Source: RYN-431 sp036388295 (GTDB lineage Bacteria > Planctomycetota > Phycisphaerae > Tepidisphaerales > Tepidisphaeraceae). Taken from it: a stretch of 51,628 nucleotides of DNA. Below, piece after piece: positions 24,508 to 32,088 of the stretch; the stretch's first letter is position 1, and each line of letters opens with the position of its first letter. The notes beneath the pieces are model-generated. The model did no database searches, was not told the DNA's origin, and worked only from the letters and a program-made list of their open reading frames with translations. The position numbers were made by a program, and so were the translations under genes. Location: the NCBI GenBank assembly GCA_036388295.1, contig DASVSC010000087.1:1-51628 (forward strand), read 5' to 3'.

Positions 24508-25800
24508 TTAAAGCGGCACGAGATCCTCCTGCGCGTCGTACGCACGAAGGTTGGTGACGGTGATCGTCGCAGTCACGCGTTCAACGTTGTAGTGCGTGAC
24601 CAACCGGCCGAATACGCGGCGGGCGGTGGCCGTCGCGGTGGGTAGCGTGGCGTCGCGAATCTGTTCGTATTGACCCGCCGTGGGCGGATCGTTGTTGGGG
24701 CGAACGACCGTGTAAGGCAGGCTGGCCGTATCGACGCCCGGGCCACCGTCGAACACGTCGTTCAGGTCGGCTAAGATGGTGTCGTTGCCGTCGCCGCCGA
24801 AATGTTCAACGATGCCGAAAACGCTGACATCGCCGCCGCGTGCGACAGGTTTGCCATCCTTGTGCCAGATGGAGAAGCCGCCGTCGGACGAGAGCATGTC
24901 GTTCCCCGGCCCACCGTTCAGCACAGCGTCGCGGAATGCCCGCAATCTGTCGTTGCCCGAGCCACCGTTGAGGGTCATGGGCTTGTCGATCTCGTAGGCG
25001 ACGACGAGGTCGTCGTCACCGCCGATGCCGTCGAGGACGACGCTCGAAAAGTCCGTCAGGTCGACCTTGATCAGTGGCTTCCAGGACATCGAAGGGCTGT
25101 AAGTCGTGACGTCGGCGTAGACGGGCGTTAAGCGGCCGGCGCCTTCAGCGGTCGGGCCGTTGGCGAAGATACTGATTTCCTCGCCGGCGTTGGTGCCCGT
25201 GACGCGGAGCACGCCGTCGGCATCGACTCCGGTGACGAAGCGGGAGGACGACTCGATGCCGTTGGTTTGAATGGTGCGGGCAGACGTGTCTCGGCCGATG
25301 GCGTCGATGCCGACGCCGCCGTCGGCAAAATCCGTGAGGTCGGGCTGCAGAAGGTCATTTCCGCCGCCGCCCGCGAGCGTGACGGGATTAGCAAACGCGT
25401 CGTCGCCGGGCCGGCCGAGCACATCGTTGCCCGCTCCGCCGTCGAGCACCGCGATGCCGGAGCCCTCGAACAGCACGTCATTGCCATCGCCGCCGTGGGC
25501 CACCACTGAGCGTGTGAAGGCCGGGCTGACCATTACCAGATCGTGGCCGGCACCGGCGTCGACGGCCACGCGCTTGAACTCGGCGCGGCGGTAGCGGCGG
25601 TCGAGCAGCACGCCGCCTGCCGTGTCGCGGATGATCACGCGCGTCTTGTTGTGCTTGACCGTCACGACGATACGGTCGTCGGCGTCGGTGCCACTAATTA
25701 TCAGCGTGCCGCGCGAGGTAAGGGTCGGCTCGCCGACGCCGGCCAGTAGGGTGCGACGCTCGAGGCATTCGACGTCAGGACAGTTGGCGGGATCGATCAT
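24508..25800 (-). CDS. LEPR-XLL-type surface protein with RTX-like calcium repeats
   Basis: 430 residues. The N-terminus has VECLERRTLLAG (about 10-21), a variant of the planctomycete LEPR-XLL motif found at the start of many large exported or surface proteins in place of a classical signal peptide. The body contains several hemolysin-type GGxGxD repeats (HGGDGNDVL, DGGAGNDVLG, NGGSGNDRL, NGGPGNDML, FGGDGNDTI), each expected to bind calcium in a beta-roll. No enzyme domain is recognised. It is probably an extracellular structural or adhesion protein. The start is the ATG at 25800. It is similar in plan to 32089-33009. Confidence 0.85.
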   Translation of the reverse strand: MIDPANCPDVECLERRTLLAGVGEPTLTSRGTLIISGTDADDRIVVTVKHNKTRVIIRDTAGGVLLDRRYRRAEFKRVAVDAGAGHDLVMVSPAFTRSVVAHGGDGNDVLFEGSGIAVLDGGAGNDVLGRPGDDAFANPVTLAGGGGNDLLQPDLTDFADGGVGIDAIGRDTSARTIQTNGIESSSRFVTGVDADGVLRVTGTNAGEEISIFANGPTAEGAGRLTPVYADVTTYSPSMSWKPLIKVDLTDFSSVVLDGIGGDDDLVVAYEIDKPMTLNGGSGNDRLRAFRDAVLNGGPGNDMLSSDGGFSIWHKDGKPVARGGDVSVFGIVEHFGGDGNDTILADLNDVFDGGPGVDTASLPYTVVRPNNDPPTAGQYEQIRDATLPTATATARRVFGRLVTHYNVERVTATITVTNLRAYDAQEDLVPL

Positions 25801-25928
25801 AAGAATTGCTTTGTCATCGCCGCGCGTCGGCCCAATAAGGATGTCGACGGGATCGGCCGGTTACATTAAATCGTCGCGGCCGACGATCTCCGTTGGCCCG
25901 CAGTATGCCGCCGAGTATGTTGCCGCCC

Positions 25929-26381
25929 ATGGACCCATTTCTTCAAGCCGCCATTGACGAAGCGAAACAAGGTTTAGCCGAGGGCGGGTTGCCGATTGGC
26001 AGTGTGCTGGTGCGGGGCGGGACGATCATCGGGCGCGGGCACAACCGCCGCGTGCAGCAGGGCGACCCGATGGCGCATGCGGAAATCGACTGCATGAAAA
26101 ACGCCGGCCGGCAGGCGAGCTACAAGGACACCGTCCTGTACAGCACGCTGATGCCCTGCTTCCTGTGCACCGGGGCGGCCGTTCAGTTCGGCGTGCCCAA
26201 AGTCGTGGTCGGCGAATCGGTCACGTTCCCCGGCGGCGAGAGCAAGTGGGGCCGCAGCGCCGACTTCCTTCGCGCCAGCGGTATTGAAGTGGTCGATCTG
26301 AACGACGCAACCTGCATCCAGATGATGACCGACTTTATTAAGAACAATCCCATACTCTGGAATGAAGACATCGGCGTCTGA
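25929..26381 (+). CDS. cytosine/nucleoside deaminase, yeast FCY1-like
   Basis: 150 residues. Zinc-site motifs are HAEID (H50, catalytic E52) and PCFLC (C77, C80), as in the cytidine/deoxycytidylate deaminase superfamily. The order GLPIGSVLV, GRGHNRR, YKDTVLYSTLMPCFLCTGA, VVGES and the C-terminal LWNEDIG follow yeast cytosine deaminase (FCY1) closely. The bacterial CodA type is unrelated. The likely reaction is cytosine to uracil, but guanine or other base specificity is possible. I chose the ATG at 25929. ATGs at 25905 and 25917 are also in frame. Confidence 0.85.
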   Translation: MDPFLQAAIDEAKQGLAEGGLPIGSVLVRGGTIIGRGHNRRVQQGDPMAHAEIDCMKNAGRQASYKDTVLYSTLMPCFLCTGAAVQFGVPKVVVGESVTFPGGESKWGRSADFLRASGIEVVDLNDATCIQMMTDFIKNNPILWNEDIGV

Positions 26382-26707
26382 TTCCGCGAAGCGGGCCCGA
26401 AGATCGACGTGTCTAATCGGCTTCCCCTTCACGGTTTATGCTAAAAACAAGTCTGTTTTTGCGTGGTCTGTTGCCGCCGCCGCCCTGCAATGCCTGTCGG
26501 CAAGTCGTGAAGTATTTTTAATTTTTCCTTTGCCTTGTCACGAAGGCGCGTTAATTTCCGCGTCGGAAGGATGGCGTCGGCTGGGCACGAAAGTGTCGGG
26601 CCGGTCATCACAAGTGTGGTGGCGGCTCATGGATGGGCCGTCGGGTGATCGCCGTCGCGTCGCCCCGTGTTCATGGATGAACCCGGGTCAGATTTACGAG
26701 GTGCTGT
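26382..26707. other. intergenic region, no gene seen
   Basis: 326 bp between the deaminase and a small membrane-protein gene. An AT-only hairpin, AAAAACA/TGTTTTT (26443-26460), lies 62 bases after the deaminase stop and might be a weak terminator. A T-rich patch follows at about 26514-26530. A promoter for the membrane-protein gene is expected here, but I see no clear -35/-10 pair. Confidence 0.4.
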
Positions 26708-27052
26708 GTGCTGTCGTCCCTGCTGAACTGGTTGAACAAGCCTGTCATTCAGGACAGCGGCGTCGATCGGCCGTTCCGGTTGCGGCTGCTGTCGGTCGTG
26801 ATGATGGCGTCGGGCTGGGCGATCTTCCTGGTCTCCTGCCTGATCGGCCTGTGGCTGGCGCGTTACAACACGCCGATCCTGAACTGGGCCGAACTGGTCC
26901 AGTGCCGTGGCCTGACCAACTCCATTCATCCCTACCTGCAACTGCTGCGTGGGGCGACCGAAGCCGTTGGTGCCGTGTTGTTCATCGGCGGCATGCTGAG
27001 CGTCGCCCTGTTCGACCGCCGCGACCGTATTCCGGTCTGGAAAATGGACTGA
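26708..27052 (+). CDS. small membrane protein, 114 residues
   Basis: Not a family I recognise. Two transmembrane helices are seen, at about 27-49 (LLSVVMMASGWAIFLVSCLIGLW) and 82-102 (ATEAVGAVLFIGGMLSVALF), with a cytoplasmic-type basic C-terminus. The start is a GTG at 26708, with AGG 7 bases upstream. A strong intrinsic terminator follows at 27081-27130, which supports it as a real transcription unit. Confidence 0.7.
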   Translation: MLSSLLNWLNKPVIQDSGVDRPFRLRLLSVVMMASGWAIFLVSCLIGLWLARYNTPILNWAELVQCRGLTNSIHPYLQLLRGATEAVGAVLFIGGMLSVALFDRRDRIPVWKMD

Positions 27053-27080
27053 GCGGGCCTGAAAAATAAGCGATTCAACG

Positions 27081-27130
27081 TCGACTCCCGCGGGCCCGGA
27101 TACCGGACGACCCGCGGGAGTCGATTTTTT
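27081..27130 (+). terminator. strong intrinsic terminator
   Basis: A perfect 14-bp stem (27081-27094 with 27111-27124) has a 16-base loop and is followed at once by six T residues. It ends the small membrane-protein gene on the plus strand. It is the clearest terminator in the window. Confidence 0.92.
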
Positions 27131-27140
27131 GGCTCTATTC

Positions 27141-27440
27141 CTATTTTCTAGGGGTGCTGGGCCGAGACCGCCACCAGAACGGAGCCGCAAGACCCGCAAC
27201 GCCTGGACCGTGTGAAAACACAAATGCGATTATCGCCATCGGTACAAAATCTGTCTTTTTGTGGTCATCATCCAAAATTGTCATCCAGAAGACCGGCACA
27301 GCAAATGCTGAACACAAACATGCCACCATGGAACAAGGAACTAGGACACTGAACTGTCCTTTTACCGCCGCAATCAAAAGTGCTGCCAGTGCGCAGACCG
27401 GGCCCAAAAGGCTCGTAAAGATGCATGCCGAAAAGATCAT
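27141..27440 (-). CDS. small hydrophobic protein, atypical composition
   Basis: 99 residues from the ATG at 27440 (a GTG at 27452 is also in frame). Three hydrophobic segments (about 4-26, 33-55, 66-86) suggest an integral membrane protein. GC content and codon use are clearly lower than in neighbouring genes, which is more like the integron cassette ORFs of this window, but no attC flanks it. No family recognised. It could be a recent acquisition. Confidence 0.5.
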   Translation of the reverse strand: MIFSACIFTSLLGPVCALAALLIAAVKGQFSVLVPCSMVACLCSAFAVPVFWMTILDDDHKKTDFVPMAIIAFVFSHGPGVAGLAAPFWWRSRPSTPRK

Positions 27441-27493
27441 GTTCGCGTACACCCGTCAAGAATATCGGTAGGCTTTATCGGAGCGGGCTGCAA

Positions 27494-28501
27494 TCAGTAG
27501 CCTTTCCCGCTCAAAAACGCTTGCACGATCGGCTCGATCTTCTTCCGCAGGACTCCGTTCGCGTAGCCAATCCAGCTCAGGCCGGTGGTGCAGTCGAGGG
27601 GGCTGTCGAGGGGGCGGCCGTCTTGGTCGGTGATCAGCACGCCCGCCTCCTCGGCAATCAGCAGCGTGGCGCAGTCGTACGGGTGGCAGCACAGGCCTTC
27701 GGGCTGGCCCTGGATGCGGTAGAACGCGGGGCGAAGATCGGCGTTGAAGCGGTCGTGGCCGTTGATCAGCTCGTAGAATTGGCCACCAGTGGCGATGTAC
27801 TGGTCGTCGAAGACCATCGCCTTCGTGACGTCGGCGTCGCCGATGCATTCTTTGACGATCGCCTCCATCAGCTCGCTTGCCATGACTTTCGTGCCGGGGA
27901 AAAAGTTGCTGACGCTGGCGAAGCCGTGGGCGAGCGAATCGGCCCGGCTCGCGCCGATCGGCAGCGGCACGCCTTGACCGGTCGATAAGTTCACGCGCTG
28001 CGCCTTGGCCCCTTCACCCTTCACGGCCCACAGCACGTCGGCGTAGCCCATTTTGCTCGTCGGCAGCTCGCTCATCACGGCCACTTCGATGTCGCGCAAG
28101 CGCGTGCCCGGCCCTTTGTTCGGGGCCACGCCCGCCAAGGCCCAGGCGGGGCGTTTGTCGTACATGATGCCGCGCGTGCCGTCGATCGGGTCGACGATCA
28201 GGCGGATCTTCGCGTCCTCTTCCCGCGTCCCTTCGGGGAAGACCTTCACGCATTCCTGCCCGTCCGCCCCTTCCAGGCCTTCGGCGATCAGCACCAGCGG
28301 CGTGGCCGCCCCCCATTCCCGGCAGAAGTCTTCCAGGATCGGCTCGACTTCGGTGTCGATCTTGTAAATCGTGTCCGCCGCCGTCGCATGGCTGACTTCG
28401 AACATCGACTGCTTCTCGCGCGACGCGATAATCGCGTCCCGCACCAGCTTCTGGAAACCGATCAGGCGATCGACGATGAAAGGGGTGTTGATGAGGGGCA
28501 T
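27494..28501 (-). CDS. inositol monophosphatase-family protein
   Basis: 335 residues from the ATG at 28501 (GGAAGG 8 bases upstream). The family metal-site motif DPIDGTRGIMY is at 104-114, and an upstream glutamate in LIAEGLE (E74) fills the usual third position. The C-terminal WDxAAG motif is not obvious: CHPYDCATLLIAEEAG sits in its place, with D and A conserved. Members hydrolyse phosphate from inositol, fructose-1,6-bisphosphate, PAP or sugars. The length (335) is more than the usual 260-290 because of an insert after the metal motif, so the substrate may be unusual. Confidence 0.83.
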   Translation of the reverse strand: MPLINTPFIVDRLIGFQKLVRDAIIASREKQSMFEVSHATAADTIYKIDTEVEPILEDFCREWGAATPLVLIAEGLEGADGQECVKVFPEGTREEDAKIRLIVDPIDGTRGIMYDKRPAWALAGVAPNKGPGTRLRDIEVAVMSELPTSKMGYADVLWAVKGEGAKAQRVNLSTGQGVPLPIGASRADSLAHGFASVSNFFPGTKVMASELMEAIVKECIGDADVTKAMVFDDQYIATGGQFYELINGHDRFNADLRPAFYRIQGQPEGLCCHPYDCATLLIAEEAGVLITDQDGRPLDSPLDCTTGLSWIGYANGVLRKKIEPIVQAFLSGKGY

Positions 28502-28520
28502 AAGCAAGCCTTCCGCTGCC

Positions 28521-29021
28521 CTAGGTTTCGTCCAGCGGCCGCTTGGCGTCAAGCCGGAGGGCTTCGAGCTCGGCGATCGTTTCGAAATCTTTCGGGCGAC
28601 CGGCGGCGGTTTTCATTCGGATCAAAGCGTCCAGCGACGCGTAGCGGACTTCGCAATCATACATGGTCGCAAGCGGCGCCGTCTTGATCAGTTCGTCATA
28701 AGTGCCACCGCCAGAGGCTTCGCCGAGAATGTCGACCGGACCGAGCGTCGTATCGAAGGTGAAGTTCAGTCCGCAGCGCAGCGTTTCCGCGTCAGCCCGA
28801 AAAGGAAGCCCTAATGGTGCACCCCGTGGATAGGGGAGAATGGGAGCCAAAGCATCGGCAATACGCGTGAGATTGTCGGGCGCACGGGAATAAACAATGT
28901 CCATGTCGAAAGTGATCCGTGCCGAACCATGAGCGTTAGCGGCGAGTCCGCCGATGAGGACGAAATCGACTCCGCCGTTCGTGAGCAGGCGAATGACCTC
29001 ATCGAACTTGGTCGTTTTCAC
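28521..29021 (-). CDS. nucleotidyltransferase-fold protein (MNT/AbiEii-like)
   Basis: 166 residues. The N-terminal VDFVLIGGLAANAHGSARIT followed by FDMDIVYS gives the GG...DxD nucleotidyltransferase signature (G24-G25, D39, D41). The rest is the LDALIRMKTAAGRPKDFETIAELEAL pattern seen in MNT-type and AbiEii/DUF6036-like proteins. Such proteins are often the toxin or the modifying part of two-gene toxin-antitoxin or phage-defence pairs. The ATG at 29021 overlaps the stop of the small upstream gene (ATGA), so the two form a unit. Confidence 0.8.
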   Translation of the reverse strand: MKTTKFDEVIRLLTNGGVDFVLIGGLAANAHGSARITFDMDIVYSRAPDNLTRIADALAPILPYPRGAPLGLPFRADAETLRCGLNFTFDTTLGPVDILGEASGGGTYDELIKTAPLATMYDCEVRYASLDALIRMKTAAGRPKDFETIAELEALRLDAKRPLDET

Positions 29022-29227
29022 GATTGAACTTTCCGCGCGATACCGTGAATGGCTGCTGCCGAGGCCGCATATTGCTGCGCGTTGAGCATCCGCTGCGCGA
29101 CGCTCAACCGTCGATTAGCAATCAGCAGCGTCACGTCCACGTCCTTGAGGTACGCGCGGATCACCGGGCTAATGCTCTGCAGTTCTTCTTCCGTAAACGG
29201 CCGGGGCTTCCAATCGAGGGCGTTCAT
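29018..29227 (-). CDS. small partner protein of the nucleotidyltransferase, 69 residues
   Basis: 69 residues from the ATG at 29227, preceded by CAGGAG. It starts MNALDWKPRPFTEEEL and has a helical body (SVAQRMLNAQQYAASAAAIHGIARKVQ). The stop overlaps the start of the nucleotidyltransferase gene. No family recognised. Order and overlap resemble toxin-antitoxin pairs, but which gene would be the toxin is not clear. Confidence 0.68.
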   Translation of the reverse strand: MNALDWKPRPFTEEELQSISPVIRAYLKDVDVTLLIANRRLSVAQRMLNAQQYAASAAAIHGIARKVQS

Positions 29228-29400
29228 GGCGTCTCCTGCCGGAATTGTAGCCGGCATCGCGACGGAAGGGACCGGGCCGATCGGACGCTGAACCAATTTC
29301 GCGTCGCACGCGGGCGTTCGGAGCGGCGAGGCGGGCGTCGCCGATGCCTACCAATCGCCGAGTTAATCGGTCTGTCAGAAGTCCGTAGCGGCGTCGATCG

Positions 29401-29463
29401 TGGTGTGGGCATCCTGCCCACTCTCTGCCGCGACAAACGCGTGGGCGGGACGCCCGCGCCACA
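29401..29463. repeat. inverted repeat, GTGGGCATCCTGCCCAC type
   Basis: Arms 29401-29422 and 29441-29463 are imperfect inverse copies, and each is itself palindromic. It lies between the nucleotidyltransferase pair and the arabinokinase-like gene. No gene is seen from 29228 to 29525. Confidence 0.7.
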
Positions 29464-29525
29464 GTCAATGCCGCCAGTCGGCCCGCTACGGGAGTACGTC
29501 GAACCGCTTAAAAGGGCCACGCCAA

Positions 29526-31070
29526 TTACATGATAAAACTGGCCGTCCCCACCGCCCACGCGCCTGGGCTGCTGGTGACGAAGGCGTCAGCCTTTCGGCC
29601 TGTCTTGCTCTCGTATTCGGCCAGAATCTCATCGATCGCCGCGTCGGCCGACGGGCTGATGTCGCAGAGGACGGCCACCGTGCCGCCGCTGCCGCCGCCG
29701 GTGATTTTGGCGCCGTACAGACCGGCCGATTCGCGGCGGCGCACCAGATCGACCAGCACATCGCACTCGTCGGCGCCCAGCCGGGCGTCTTTGGTGTAGC
29801 TGATGTGGCTGGCGTACATCAGGTGGCCGGCCTTATCGAGCAGCAGCTTTCGGCCGGCGTCGGCGGTGTCGAGGCGGGCGGCTTCTTCCAAATAGCGGAC
29901 GAACTCGCGTACGCGGTGGGCTTCGAACACGTGGTGGTCCGTGGCCGACTGCACGTGGTATTGCGTGTCGGGTTCGACGCTGGTGGCGCGGTCGATGCTG
30001 GGGCCGTATTGCAGCAGGAACTGGCCGCCTTTGATCGTCTCGGGCAGGTAGGGACGGAAGAACTTTTTGTAGTCGTTCAGATCGAGGTTGGCCAGGTAGC
30101 CGTTCATCGGGTCGGCCACCATTTCGCGGCCGGACTGCGCGCCCATCTGGCGCATTTTGTCGACGATGATTTTGTGGCCCATGAACGCCGCGCAGCGCGT
30201 CCGGCCGTATTGCCCGCCGCCGACGCTGTGTTTGACGTTGCTGTTGATGCCGATAGCCCGGATGCCGTCCGGCAGCAGCAGCGGGGCCTGCAGCTCGTGC
30301 GGCTGGCAGACCAGGCGCATCAGCGCGCCCGCCTCACCGGCCGTGCTGGCGGCCTGGTCCATGATGCCGCACGGCGCGCCGACGATTTCGTTCTCCACCC
30401 GCTGGCACATCGCGGCGACGCGCATCGGCGTCAAACCCTGTCGGGAAGTCGAAGCGGAAAGGTCATGGTCGCGGGTGTCAACCCGCGCGGAAACCACGCG
30501 AGAACGAGAGCCATCCAACGTCGCATCGTTCTCGCGCGGGTTCACACCCGCGGCCACCGCACCCACGCCGTAGTGGTCGACCAGGTTCATCATCGTCGCC
30601 ACTTCAATGGCGGCAGAACTGCTGACGCCCGCGCCCAGTGGCACGTCGCTGTACAGGGCGATATTCACGCCCTTGACCTTCGGGTCGGCCAGATCGAGCA
30701 ATTTTTCGTCGTGCAGGATCGCCAGGCAGCCCGCCAAGTAGCCGGCCCAGCGGCGGCCGCGGTCGCCGAAGGCGCGGCGCAGGTCGGCGATCGACGACGT
30801 GGCCAAGTGCTCCATCGACAGCATCAGCGTGAAGGGGCGGTGGTCGTCGAGCAGGTTGAACGAAAAGACCTGAATCTGCCGGTCTTCGCGCGACTGCACG
30901 GCGACTGCGGCGGCGCGATCGAGCGTGGACTCGCAGACCAGGCTACCGGTGTAGTCGGCGATGCCGCCCATCACGTCGAGGCGGCCCGGGGCGCGGCTGA
31001 CGCGCACGGACTTGCCAGGTACGAAGCTGGCGGCCATCTCGACGCGCAAGCGGGCCAGCAGCGTCGGCAC
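29526..31070 (-). CDS. GHMP kinase, L-arabinokinase/galactokinase-like, with repeat-encoded insert
   Basis: About 514 residues from a GTG at 31070 (an ATG at 31037 is the alternative). RAPGRLDVMGGIADYTGS near the N-terminus, PLGAGVSSSAAIE (ATP loop), CQRVENEIVGAPCGIMDQ and AKITGGGSGGTVAVL are GHMP motifs. The VMGGIADYxGS wording is that of plant-type L-arabinokinase (ARA1), not of classical galactokinase (IGEHTDY). The likely reaction is sugar plus ATP to sugar-1-phosphate. An extra stretch of about 43 residues sits between HYGV and LTPMRVAAMCQ. About 31 of these are encoded by a palindromic repeat (30466-30556), in frame and without a stop. The frame runs on to 31235 but overlaps the lipoprotein gene there. 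Confidence 0.86.
   Translation of the reverse strand: MPTLLARLRVEMAASFVPGKSVRVSRAPGRLDVMGGIADYTGSLVCESTLDRAAAVAVQSREDRQIQVFSFNLLDDHRPFTLMLSMEHLATSSIADLRRAFGDRGRRWAGYLAGCLAILHDEKLLDLADPKVKGVNIALYSDVPLGAGVSSSAAIEVATMMNLVDHYGVGAVAAGVNPRENDATLDGSRSRVVSARVDTRDHDLSASTSRQGLTPMRVAAMCQRVENEIVGAPCGIMDQAASTAGEAGALMRLVCQPHELQAPLLLPDGIRAIGINSNVKHSVGGGQYGRTRCAAFMGHKIIVDKMRQMGAQSGREMVADPMNGYLANLDLNDYKKFFRPYLPETIKGGQFLLQYGPSIDRATSVEPDTQYHVQSATDHHVFEAHRVREFVRYLEEAARLDTADAGRKLLLDKAGHLMYASHISYTKDARLGADECDVLVDLVRRRESAGLYGAKITGGGSGGTVAVLCDISPSADAAIDEILAEYESKTGRKADAFVTSSPGAWAVGTASFIM
30466..30556. repeat. VNPRE-type palindromic element inside a gene (copy 3)
   Basis: 91 bp with arms 30466-30490 and 30531-30556, both with the core GCGGGTGTNAACCCGCG. 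It lies wholly inside the arabinokinase-like coding region and is translated on the minus strand as VAAGVNPREND...VSARVDTRDHD. The same peptide start (VAAGVNPRE) appears when copy 5 is translated. Confidence 0.9.
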
Positions 31071-31089
31071 GGGCGCTAGCCCGAGCAGG

Positions 31090-31785
31090 TCAGGGCTGGT
31101 CGGCGCGGGGCGGGGGCTCGTGGGGCTGACTGGTGGCGGGGACACGGCGGTACTCCTGGGTCGTGATCGAGCCGGCAGGCGACGGCCCGGCGGACGGCCC
31201 GGCAGCCGGCGTCGCGGCGTCGCCCGTCGGCCCATTGCCCGCGCCGCTTCCAGTCCCGTTGATCGGCGACGGGCCAGTCGTCGGGGCAGGCGTCTCGCGG
31301 TCCCCTTCGATCGTCAGGCGGTCGAACAATCGGCCGCCGTTGCTGGCTTCGAACATCGCTTCGACCACGTAATCGCCGCTCTTCGACGCATTCGGGTAGG
31401 CCAACTGGAAGATGTACGCGCGGTTCACCCGGCTCCAGCGCGCCTTCTGGTCGGCCGCGCTGTCGACACGCCCTTCGAACGGCCCGGCGAGGCGCTCGCC
31501 ACGCGGGTCGGGGTTGTACGCGCGGTAGCGGTAAATCTGGAACACGACCCGGCCGACGGCCTTGGTCGGGTCGCCGAAGCGGTCCTGCAGTTCGACGACC
31601 GCCTCAATGCCGTCCTGATTGCCGTCGCCGTCGAAGTCGGTCACTTTGGTGAACACCGGCGACAAGTGCATCGATTCGGCGGTAAAGAACTGGGCCTCGG
31701 CGGGCGTCCGGGCGGGGGGCTGGCTCCCACCCCCGCAGCCGATCGAACCGAGCAAAATCATCGCCGCAGCGGCCCGTCGCTTCAT
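31090..31785 (-). CDS. putative lipoprotein, 231 residues
   Basis: The N-terminus MKRRAAAAMILLGSIGC ends in a lipobox (Cys17), so the protein should be lipid-anchored in the envelope. DFDGDGNQDG (about 48-57) looks like a single EF-hand/FG-GAP-type calcium loop. The C-terminal quarter is Pro/Gly/Ala/Thr-rich and probably unstructured. No named family. I chose the ATG at 31785. The frame is open to 31914, but that part lies in a palindromic repeat. It ends 20 bases before the preferred start of the kinase gene on the same strand, so the two may be co-transcribed. Confidence 0.78.
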   Translation of the reverse strand: MKRRAAAAMILLGSIGCGGGSQPPARTPAEAQFFTAESMHLSPVFTKVTDFDGDGNQDGIEAVVELQDRFGDPTKAVGRVVFQIYRYRAYNPDPRGERLAGPFEGRVDSAADQKARWSRVNRAYIFQLAYPNASKSGDYVVEAMFEASNGGRLFDRLTIEGDRETPAPTTGPSPINGTGSGAGNGPTGDAATPAAGPSAGPSPAGSITTQEYRRVPATSQPHEPPPRADQP

Positions 31786-31853
31786 GCCGGCGAATGTAGA
31801 ACTGCCGGCAAGGGGTGTCAAACCAACACCCGGCCGGCGGAAACGTCGGTGCC

Positions 31854-31946
31854 GGTGGCTGCGGGTGTAAACCCGCGCGAACCGCTTGACGACGGCGGAC
31901 GCCTTGGCGCTCACGACGCGCCCGCGGATTTACACCCGCCGCCACC
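31854..31946. repeat. VNPRE-type palindromic element, copy 4
   Basis: 93 bp with arms 31854-31879 and 31921-31946, less perfect than copies 1 and 5 (the right arm has two changes in the core). It lies in the divergent gap between the lipoprotein gene and 32089-33009. Confidence 0.85.
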
Positions 31947-32088
31947 CGTCCCGACGCGGTGCACCGTCCCGGACATAGCACGATGGAACCGAACCGTATA
32001 AAAACAGACGAACCACAGTTTGTCCGTTCGCGGCACGGCCGTCGCGACGGATCGTCTGCCTACGCTCGGGCAGTCAAAGGAGTCCGTT

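Noticed and set aside
31071..31235. Longer start of the arabinokinase-like gene at 31235
   Set aside because: The extra 55 residues are Arg/Pro-rich, overlap the end of the lipoprotein gene and precede the region where the family normally starts.
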